Below, one piece after another: positions 1 through 5,825 of a stretch of DNA of 9,556 nucleotides (position 1 is the stretch's first letter; each line of letters opens with the position of its first letter). A model generated the notes under the pieces. The model ran no database searches. It was not told the origin of the DNA and worked only from the letters and a program-made list of their open reading frames with translations. The DNA comes from Treponema sp. Lineage in GTDB: Bacteria > Spirochaetota > Spirochaetia > Treponematales > Breznakiellaceae. Position numbers and translations under genes: made by a program. The stretch covers positions 1 through 9,556 of the forward strand of contig JAISRD010000228.1 of assembly GCA_031273835.1 (NCBI GenBank), written 5' to 3'.

Positions 1-117
1 CCGGGAAATTCCTATTCGGTGGGGGGGGGGAATTCTGATTTTCTTATTTTCCTGGTACCCGTTCCGCAAAGGATAGGGGAACTCCACTATGACGGGACCA
101 ACTGTACTTTCATACCC
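1..117. other. AT-richer stretch with no complete gene
   Basis: Composition shifts from the coding pattern to T-rich plus-strand sequence at about 30-55. No complete gene, RNA gene or intrinsic terminator is visible. On the minus strand the frame of the preceding small ORF remains open through here after its TAG, and on the plus strand one frame is open from base 1 to 360; neither has a recognisable product. A weak bulged inverted repeat spans 74-120 and a G10 run sits at 21-30. Confidence 0.5.
21..30. repeat. G10 homopolymeric tract
   Basis: Ten consecutive G on the plus strand (C10 on the minus strand), bounded by T on the left and AATTC on the right. It is the longest homopolymer in the window and lies in the low-coding-potential left edge. 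In treponemes, poly-G runs of about this length near promoters or in genes are known to vary in length and switch expression. Function here is inference. Confidence 0.9.
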
Positions 118-378
118 CTAAAACCCCGGTACTTTCCCGATCTGGGCTCCCAAAGGGTCCCCCATTGCATAGGAAAGATCATCAGGCTGCTGTCGGACAA
201 AAACTTTGAGATCTTCTTCCGCTTTGAAAGGTACAAGGATCCGCTGGTTGCTCTCAATCAGCTCCTTACGTCCATCCCCGCCGTTCCGGACGAGCATTTC
301 CACCCGCTGCCGTCCCGCCGGGAGCTGTTGTCGCAGGAAACTCCTCAGCGCCGAACCTAAGCCTATTGGAGGCCCCAT
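118..378 (-). CDS. Small ORF of unknown function, overlapping the HEAT gene end
   Basis: This 86-residue reading frame starts at ATG 378, 16 bases inside the 3' end of the HEAT gene, and ends in TAG. I do not recognise it. It is Arg/Gln-rich at first (LRSFLRQQLPAGRQRVEML), then contains RILVPFKAEEDLKVFVRQQP and no obvious signal peptide or membrane segment. Support: same strand and overlapping layout as every other gene here, plus-strand C above G through 120-360 as expected if the minus strand is sense, and GC-rich third positions in its first half. The nearest purine stretch, GAAGG, is ten bases from the ATG, a long spacing. A later ATG near 294 is possible. After the TAG the same frame stays open to the left edge. 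It could instead be a degraded gene remnant. Confidence 0.45.
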   Translation of the reverse strand: MGPPIGLGSALRSFLRQQLPAGRQRVEMLVRNGGDGRKELIESNQRILVPFKAEEDLKVFVRQQPDDLSYAMGDPLGAQIGKVPGF

Positions 379-1886
379 TTTTCCAGGACCTTCTTTGCCC
401 TGCGGGAAAGGCCTAGGTTTTTCCCCTCCGCCAGTTTACGAAGTTCATCCGCCAGGGCCGTGAATTCATTATTGGAACAGATATCAACCGCATAGGACTT
501 TTCCTCTATTCCGCCGGATTCAAAAAAACGCCGGGCCAGGGCTTCCAGTTTTCCGCTCTTTGCCCGGCCCAGGATGCGCAGAAAACCATTGTACAGGACG
601 TTTTGGTTCGCCGCCTTTGCCGCGTCCAGTTCGATGAGCAGTTTTTCCGCATGCTTTTCGGAATTGACGGCGATGAGCATCTCCCCCGCCGTGATGCGTA
701 CCGCAGCGCTGTTTTTTCGCTCCCTAAAAAGTTCTTCCAGGATAGCTTCGCTTTCCGCGTTTCCTATCGCTCCCAGGGCCTTTATGGCTTCGTCCCTTAC
801 CTGTGGAACCTCATCGTGCTCGGAGCGGTAACGGAGAAAGGGTATTGCCCCGGTAAGTTTCCTTTCCCTGGCGGAACGCGCCGCCGCAAGACGGGTCCGG
901 TAATAGGAATCACGAAAGGCTTCGATGACGGCGGCGTCGGCCTTTTCACCGGAAAAGGGTCCCAGCGCTCCGACGGCGGCGGAACGTACATTAGGATCCG
1001 ACGCTCCGACGGCCTTTAGTATTGCCGGCAGCCCCTCATCGTCCCCAATTTTTGCAAGGCTGTCCAGGGCGGCCATACGCAGAGGCGTCCGCTCGTCGCT
1101 GTTGTCTACTATATCGGAAAGCAGGGGAATACCCCTGGCAGAACGGGTTTCGCCGAGGGCGGCGATAATTTCCCGTCGGCTTTCATCCCCGATCTCATTG
1201 TTTTCATAGTATTCAACCAGGTATTCGGCGGTTTCATCAGCGCCCCCCTTTAGAGCGGTATGCCCCAAAGCCCGTATTGCGGGACCGAGGAACGCCGTTT
1301 CCGCCCCGTCTATAATTTCCCGCAAAAGATCCGAGGCAAGGGCAACCGAACACTTTCCCAGATAATCCATAGCCGCAAGTACGCTTTCATTGGCTTCGTT
1401 GTCCCGTTCTTCCAATACCCGCAGGGCCCTTTCTTCAAGGCCCTCTTTTTTTCTGTCCCCAAAATAGCCGAAGATTCCGGAAAGTATGCTGCGGTTCCTG
1501 GTAATACCGGCTATGCGTTTTAACTCATCGTCAAGGAGAGTGTCTTCCTGTACACCGGGCTCTCCTCCCGGTTCGGCCTGCCTGCCTGTGGACTGTAATT
1601 CACCGCGCAGCGTCTTTATGAGCCCGGCGATTTCATTTTCCGTACCGTAACGGATCAGCTCAAGGCGCTGTTCCTCAAGGGTCTTTTCCGGTTTAGGGGC
1701 GGCCTGCGGAGTTTCCGTTTGGGGAGTTTCCGCCGGGGTATCCGTTGCGGTTTCCGGTAAAACTTCCGCCGGAAGCTCCGGGTTTTCCAGGGCCTCTGCA
1801 AAGACGGGGCATAACAGGAAAGGAAAGGTAAACAGGACCGTAAGGGTTTTTATAACGAGCAGTTTCAAGATACCGCATTTTTTCAT
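363..1886 (-). CDS. Secreted HEAT-repeat protein of unknown role
   Basis: A 507-residue protein of no known specific function. Residues 1-30 form a signal peptide: MKKCGILK, a hydrophobic core, then a likely signal peptidase I site after VFA (30) or AEA (32). A lipoprotein site is doubtful, as the FLLC sequence lacks the small residue before Cys. Residues 33-68 are a Pro/Glu/Thr-rich spacer with TP-ET repeats, followed by charged helix. From about 154 to 505 run helical hairpins of HEAT/armadillo type with recurrent patterns such as RMAALDSLAKIGDDEGLPAI, VRSAAVGALGPF and VRDEAIKALGAIGNAESEAI. It is therefore probably a periplasmic or surface protein-binding scaffold. The start is set by a consensus Shine-Dalgarno site and an ATGA overlap with tgt. 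Position beside lptFG permits, but does not prove, an envelope role. Confidence 0.88.
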   Translation of the reverse strand: MKKCGILKLLVIKTLTVLFTFPFLLCPVFAEALENPELPAEVLPETATDTPAETPQTETPQAAPKPEKTLEEQRLELIRYGTENEIAGLIKTLRGELQSTGRQAEPGGEPGVQEDTLLDDELKRIAGITRNRSILSGIFGYFGDRKKEGLEERALRVLEERDNEANESVLAAMDYLGKCSVALASDLLREIIDGAETAFLGPAIRALGHTALKGGADETAEYLVEYYENNEIGDESRREIIAALGETRSARGIPLLSDIVDNSDERTPLRMAALDSLAKIGDDEGLPAILKAVGASDPNVRSAAVGALGPFSGEKADAAVIEAFRDSYYRTRLAAARSARERKLTGAIPFLRYRSEHDEVPQVRDEAIKALGAIGNAESEAILEELFRERKNSAAVRITAGEMLIAVNSEKHAEKLLIELDAAKAANQNVLYNGFLRILGRAKSGKLEALARRFFESGGIEEKSYAVDICSNNEFTALADELRKLAEGKNLGLSRRAKKVLEKWGLQ

Positions 1887-3019
1887 TTTAAGGCTCCTTC
1901 TTTGGACGTATAACGTTCCAAAAAATCTTTTTTGAACCGGACAAAATATCCCCCCCCGATAGCTTTTTTGGATTGTTCCGTGAGGTCATGGAGAAAGTAA
2001 AGGTTATGGTAACTTGCCAGCATGGAACAGAGTATCTCCCTGGTCTTAAAAAGATGCCTAAGATACGCCCTGCTGTAGGTCCTGCATACCTTACATTCGC
2101 ATGTTTCATCTATCGGCGTATAATCCCTGATATTCTCCGCCCTTTTAAGCGAAAAGGGCCCGTTCCGGGTAAAAACACGGCCGTTTCTGCCCGTTCTGGT
2201 GGGGAGTACGCAGTCAAACATATCTATCCCTTCCTCAATGGCGGAAAGTATATATTCAGGCGTACCTATACCCATGACATAACGGGGTTTTTCATCGGGC
2301 AGCAGGGCGGAAGTAAAGTTAAGAAAATCCTTAAAGAGTTCCGGCGTCTCCCCCACTGAAAGCCCCCCTAGGGCAATGCCCGGCGTGTCCGCCTCGATAA
2401 CCAGACGGGCGCTTTTTTCCCTTAGGTCCTTGAAAAAATTCCCCTGGACTATGGCAAAGAGGGCCCCCGGGTAGCCTTCGCGGGCGGATTGCAGCCAGGC
2501 GCTTTTTGCCCTGGTAAGCCATTTTCCGGTAATGTCCAGGGCCCTTTCCGCTTCCGCCCCGCCAATGCCGTAGGGGGTACAGACGTCAAGCTGCATCTGG
2601 ATGTCGCTTCCCAGCAGGGTCTGAATTTCCACAACCCTTTCGGGACTAAGCAAATGCCGGGAACCGTCAATGTGGGATTGGAACTGCACCCCCTCCTCGA
2701 GAATTTTTCTGAAAGGGGCCAGGGAAAAAACCTGAAATCCTCCCGAATCGGTAAGGAAATTCCCCTTCCACCGGGTAAAGCCGTGGAGCCCCCCGGCCCC
2801 GGCGATAAGTTCCGCCCCGGGCCGCAGGTAGAGATGGTAGGTATTGGCCAGAATCAGGGTAAAGCCGATTTCCTCGAGGTCCTCGTTGGTCAGGGCCTTG
2901 ACGGTTCCATTGGTACCTACGGGCATAAAAACGGGGGTTTCGGTCTTACCATGGGGAAGATCGAGTATTCCCGTCCTTGCCCGGGAATCCCGCCGTAATT
3001 CCGTAAAAATACCCTTCAT
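1883..3019 (-). CDS. tgt: Queuine tRNA-ribosyltransferase (tRNA-guanine transglycosylase)
   Basis: TGT swaps guanine 34 of GUN-anticodon tRNAs for the queuosine precursor preQ1. From ATG 3019 it has 378 residues and aligns from residue 1 (MKGIFTELRRDSRARTG). TDSGGFQVFSL carries the catalytic Asp91, FDCVLPTRTGRNG has the nucleophile Asp269, and zinc ligands are Cys307, Cys309, Cys312 (CECKVC) and His338 (YHNL). Offsets from E. coli Asp264, Cys302/304/307 and His333 are a constant five. Two pocket segments differ from the common bacterial form: LDVCTPYG (usual DECTP) and GGLSVGE (usual GGLAVGE). An upstream ATG at 3034 would add five residues and overlap lptG by 14 bases. The chosen ATG lies one base past the lptG TGA. 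Its stop overlaps the next gene's start (ATGA). Confidence 0.96.
   Translation of the reverse strand: MKGIFTELRRDSRARTGILDLPHGKTETPVFMPVGTNGTVKALTNEDLEEIGFTLILANTYHLYLRPGAELIAGAGGLHGFTRWKGNFLTDSGGFQVFSLAPFRKILEEGVQFQSHIDGSRHLLSPERVVEIQTLLGSDIQMQLDVCTPYGIGGAEAERALDITGKWLTRAKSAWLQSAREGYPGALFAIVQGNFFKDLREKSARLVIEADTPGIALGGLSVGETPELFKDFLNFTSALLPDEKPRYVMGIGTPEYILSAIEEGIDMFDCVLPTRTGRNGRVFTRNGPFSLKRAENIRDYTPIDETCECKVCRTYSRAYLRHLFKTREILCSMLASYHNLYFLHDLTEQSKKAIGGGYFVRFKKDFLERYTSKEGALK
1894..1899 (-). promoter_or_regulatory. Shine-Dalgarno AAGGAG for the HEAT-repeat gene, inside tgt
   Basis: AAGGAG on the minus strand lies seven bases before the ATG at 1886, within the last codons of tgt. With the 4-base ATGA overlap it fixes the start of the downstream gene and points to both coupling and independent initiation. 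Confidence 0.8.
1950..1957 (-). repeat. G8 homopolymer (coding strand) near the 3' end of tgt
   Basis: Eight G on the coding strand encode Gly355-357 in AIGGGYFVRF. If one G is lost, reading continues in a frame that stays open to a stop at 1888-1890, five bases before the normal stop. The protein would keep its length but have a different last ~22 residues. Whether the tract varies cannot be seen here. Confidence 0.85.
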
Positions 3020-3020
3020 A

Positions 3021-4088
3021 TCAGGTCTTGGCATAACGCAAAAGAAAGAATCCCGCGATGAGGCACATAAAAACAGGAATCCACGCTCCCGCCGGGGCGG
3101 GCAGTATGCCCGCCTTGGCGCTCATCATGCTTAACATTTCGATCACATAAAAGATTACCGCGGTCCCCAGGCTTGCCAGGAGACTCATGAGGAGCGTGTT
3201 TTTCTTAAAGCGTCCGCCCATGGTTACGGAAAGAAAGATCACCACAAAGGAAACGGCGGGAAAGGAAAAACGGTGGAAATAATCCGCCTCCGCCTCCGCA
3301 TAGGAGAGGCCTGATTTTTTTAGGTTCTCCACATGGAGTTTCGCCTCCCCCACCTTTAATTCCGCTGGAACGACAAGGCTTCTTCTAAAGGTTTCGGGTT
3401 CTTCTTTGTACCGGTCGTTTATTTCCGCCCGGCGGGGTTTGATAAACCCCCCTTCCCATTCGTAGAGTACCGGATCCGAAAGGACCCAGTGATCCCCATT
3501 CCAGGCGGCGCTTGACGCGCGTGTAAAGGATTGGAAGGCGTATTCCCCGTCGAGTTCTATTATCTGTACGCCGTAGAGGGTTTCCTTGAGGATGTCAAAA
3601 AAATCGGCGGCATAGATTATCCTTCCGTCCCCTGAACGGATTACCACATCGGAGGTATTTTCTTCATTAACCGAACGGAGCAGCGTTTTACTCAAAGCGT
3701 TCTTCACCTTAAAAGCGGGTATTACCACATGGTTTTCAAAGAAAAATGAAAACAAAGAGGCGCTTATACCAAGTATAAACAGGGGAACGCAAAAACGCCA
3801 GAATGGTATGCCGGAACAAAGTACCGTGGATAATTCATTTTTTGTGTACAGATCCCCCAGGGTATAGGAAGAGGTGAAGAGGAGGGCCACAGGGAGGGCA
3901 AAGATAAAGCTTTTTGGTATATAACAGGCGGAAACCTTTAATATATCCCATATCGCCGCCCCGTTATCAAGAAACCTGAAAAGGTATACAAAAAGATCGA
4001 TTAAAATAATCAGCGTCATAAACATGGCCAGGGACGCTGCAAATACGGGCAGGAACTGTTTAATTACATAACGGTCAAGGACGCTCAT
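3021..4088 (-). CDS. lptG: Lpt transporter permease LptG (YjgP/YjgQ family)
   Basis: This is the partner permease of LptF in the LptB2FG exporter. It begins MSVLDRYVIKQF, very close to the VLDRY start typical of LptG, and at 355 residues has the usual length. Membrane helices lie near 12-38, 55-78 and 97-118; the periplasmic domain covers about 120-270; further helices lie near 273-291, 298-322 and 332-351. The NELSTVLCSGIPFWRF loop (84-99) corresponds to the cytoplasmic coupling helix region. The ATG follows the lptF TAG with no gap, indicating translational coupling and equal stoichiometry. No lptA, lptB, lptC or lptD is in the window. Its cargo cannot be told from sequence; many treponemes lack classical LPS, so another outer-membrane glycolipid is possible. 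Confidence 0.9.
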   Translation of the reverse strand: MSVLDRYVIKQFLPVFAASLAMFMTLIILIDLFVYLFRFLDNGAAIWDILKVSACYIPKSFIFALPVALLFTSSYTLGDLYTKNELSTVLCSGIPFWRFCVPLFILGISASLFSFFFENHVVIPAFKVKNALSKTLLRSVNEENTSDVVIRSGDGRIIYAADFFDILKETLYGVQIIELDGEYAFQSFTRASSAAWNGDHWVLSDPVLYEWEGGFIKPRRAEINDRYKEEPETFRRSLVVPAELKVGEAKLHVENLKKSGLSYAEAEADYFHRFSFPAVSFVVIFLSVTMGGRFKKNTLLMSLLASLGTAVIFYVIEMLSMMSAKAGILPAPAGAWIPVFMCLIAGFFLLRYAKT

Positions 4089-5363
4089 CTAGGCCCTGAT
4101 CCTCAAAAAGAGCAATACCCCTCCCGATGTAAGGGCAAGGGCATTGGGAAACCACATTGACCAAAGGGGGGAAAAACCGGTTTTGGTTCCCAGGGTCTGC
4201 CCCCCCAGCAGCAGGGCCCAATAAAGGACCGAAATACATATACCGATTATGAATCCCACGGTTTGGCCGCTTTTTTTTGCGGCGAGTCCAAGGGACACGG
4301 CAAGAAAAACAAACGAAAGGGCCCCGAAGGGTATGGAAAATTTTTTATAATACTCAAGACGGTAATTTGAAAGGCTGCTGTTCCTCCGCATAAACTTAAG
4401 CGCCGCTTTCCGGTTTGTATAATCCTCCCATAAGGGCGAAACGAGGTTCCAGTCCGCCCCGGCCGTCCCAAAACGGAGGGCGGCTTCCACTTTGAGGGCG
4501 GCCTGCACATTACGCCGCAGTTCCAGATTGATGTTTTCATCCAGGGTCCTTTCATGGTTCCGTATTTCCCTTTTGACATCCACGGAACTCATTTGGTTGG
4601 GGGTGATAAAGACAGCCGACTGCGCAAGGTCTTCCTGGGGAACCGTATAGCTCAGGAGGCTGCTGAAGGTATAATCATAGTCCTCCCTTGAATTTTCCTT
4701 AACCGATTCGGTAAAGGCGTCTTTCAACTCTATGCTTATGCCCTCCATCCCCGAATCCTTAAGGGCCGCTTCCTTTGCAAGTATGATGCGCCGTTCCCCT
4801 TCGTTAGTCCTGTCCATGATCACCAGGTCCTTTATGGTACTTCCCGATACGGAACCGGATACCATCAGGGTGTTTTTGAAGCGTTTAACCGAATTACTCT
4901 CCATTTCCAGGGCCGGGGAGGCGATCATTATACGCCTGTAGAGTTTTGTAAACTGCCCCATCCCCGCGGGCAGAAGCACATCATTGGCGGCAAAAGAAAG
5001 AAGGGAAATTAAGATGCCAACCGCCAGGGCGGGACCTATGATATTTCTGTAGGAAAGGCCTGAGGAAAGGAAAATCAGTATTTCATTATCCGAGCTGAGC
5101 CGCCCTATGGTCATGAGGGTTCCCGAAAGGGCCGCGAAGGGAGCCGCCAGGGCTATGATCTGGGGGAGGGAATAGAGCATTAAAAGAGATACAAGATGGA
5201 AGGGCACCCGTTTGGAAAGAATCTGCTGGGCCATTAAAAGGATCTGGTTTACAAAAAAGATGACAAAGAAAAAAAGAAAACAGACAAGAAAGGTAAAAAG
5301 GATCTCCCTGACTATATACAAAAAAACGGTGCGTGAAAGAAACCGTCCGCCCGTCCTTTTCAT
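4089..5363 (-). CDS. lptF: Lpt transporter permease LptF (YjgP/YjgQ family)
   Basis: LptF pairs with LptG as the membrane part of the LptB2FG ABC exporter, which lifts lipopolysaccharide or a related glycolipid out of the inner membrane. Of 424 residues, about 12-44, 57-86 and 105-130 form three membrane helices. A periplasmic beta-rich domain spans about 135-260, and three more helices lie near 343-362, 367-388 and 400-421. The NEILIFLSSGLSYRNI stretch (93-108) is the conserved cytoplasmic loop that contacts the ATPase. It is longer than E. coli LptF (366). The excess is chiefly a charged segment, about 262-335, before helix four. Assignment to LptF rather than LptG rests on order and on the neighbour's LptG-like N-terminus. 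It ends TAG directly against the lptG ATG. An A8 run codes Lys363-364. Confidence 0.88.
   Translation of the reverse strand: MKRTGGRFLSRTVFLYIVREILFTFLVCFLFFFVIFFVNQILLMAQQILSKRVPFHLVSLLMLYSLPQIIALAAPFAALSGTLMTIGRLSSDNEILIFLSSGLSYRNIIGPALAVGILISLLSFAANDVLLPAGMGQFTKLYRRIMIASPALEMESNSVKRFKNTLMVSGSVSGSTIKDLVIMDRTNEGERRIILAKEAALKDSGMEGISIELKDAFTESVKENSREDYDYTFSSLLSYTVPQEDLAQSAVFITPNQMSSVDVKREIRNHERTLDENINLELRRNVQAALKVEAALRFGTAGADWNLVSPLWEDYTNRKAALKFMRRNSSLSNYRLEYYKKFSIPFGALSFVFLAVSLGLAAKKSGQTVGFIIGICISVLYWALLLGGQTLGTKTGFSPLWSMWFPNALALTSGGVLLFLRIRA
4271..4278 (-). repeat. A8 homopolymer (coding strand) inside lptF
   Basis: Eight A on the coding strand span Ala-Lys-Lys-Ser (362-365) just after the fourth membrane helix. 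Losing one A leads to TAA about ten codons later, at 4247, and would remove the last two helices. Poly-A tracts of this length are also known places for transcriptional slippage. No evidence of slipping is visible in a single sequence. Confidence 0.85.
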
Positions 5364-5372
5364 AGCTGGCCC

Positions 5373-5822
5373 CTAGGAGCCGACTCCCGTTGAGCCGAAT
5401 CCCCCGGAGCCCCGGACCGTTTCCGAAGGATGATCTGTTTCAAAAAATTCCGCCATGGATGCGGGGGAAAATACAAGCTGGGCTATTCTGTCTCCGTTGT
5501 GAACGGTAAAAGTTTCGTTTCCCAGGTTTACCAGCAGCACTTCCAATTCTCCCCGGTAGTCGGAATCAATGGTCCCCGGAGCGTTGAGCACCGTAACGCC
5601 GTATTTAAGGGCCAGCCCGGAGCGGGGTCTTACCTGGGCTTCCCAGCCCGGCGGAACCTCGATAACAAGCCCCGTGGGCACCTTAAGCCGCCCGCCCGGA
5701 GCTATGGACAGGTCCCCGGCAAGAAAGGCGCTTAGGTCCGCCCCGGCGGCCCGTTCCGAGGCGTACAGGGGAAGCCGGACGGCGTCCCCTGTTTTAAAAA
5801 CCCGGACCTTGAGGGTATCCAC
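5373..5822 (-). CDS. dut: Deoxyuridine 5'-triphosphate nucleotidohydrolase (dUTPase)
   Basis: This trimeric enzyme hydrolyses dUTP to dUMP and pyrophosphate, keeping uracil out of DNA and feeding dTMP synthesis. The 149-residue length is standard. All five family motifs are visible in order: I AAGADLSA (25-32), II RPRSGLA (65-71), III NAPGTIDSDYRGE (80-92) with the catalytic Asp86 and base-stacking Tyr89, IV GDRIAQLVF (110-118), and the flexible C-terminal arm V RGSGGFGSTG (137-146) with the Phe that closes over the base. The start is a GTG three bases after the pnp stop; no better start is available, since motif I is only 25 residues in. I see no clear Shine-Dalgarno site, so coupling to pnp translation is likely. 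The TAG stop is nine bases before lptF. Confidence 0.97.
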   Translation of the reverse strand: MDTLKVRVFKTGDAVRLPLYASERAAGADLSAFLAGDLSIAPGGRLKVPTGLVIEVPPGWEAQVRPRSGLALKYGVTVLNAPGTIDSDYRGELEVLLVNLGNETFTVHNGDRIAQLVFSPASMAEFFETDHPSETVRGSGGFGSTGVGS

Positions 5823-5825
5823 GTT

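Noticed and set aside
1..360. A plus-strand frame open from the left edge to 360
   Set aside because: It is codon-aligned with the minus-strand small ORF, plus-strand C exceeds G there (minus strand looks sense), and its only start is a GTG within the G-run. A real gene entering from the left cannot be fully excluded.
363..1886. HEAT-repeat protein as a lipoprotein
   Set aside because: The Cys at residue 26 follows FLL and not a small residue, so even a relaxed spirochaete lipobox fits poorly; a signal peptidase I site after VFA is better.
2489..2998. A 169-codon plus-strand frame opposite tgt
   Set aside because: Antisense to an intact TGT with all catalytic and zinc residues; the translation is Pro/Gly-rich and shows no domain.
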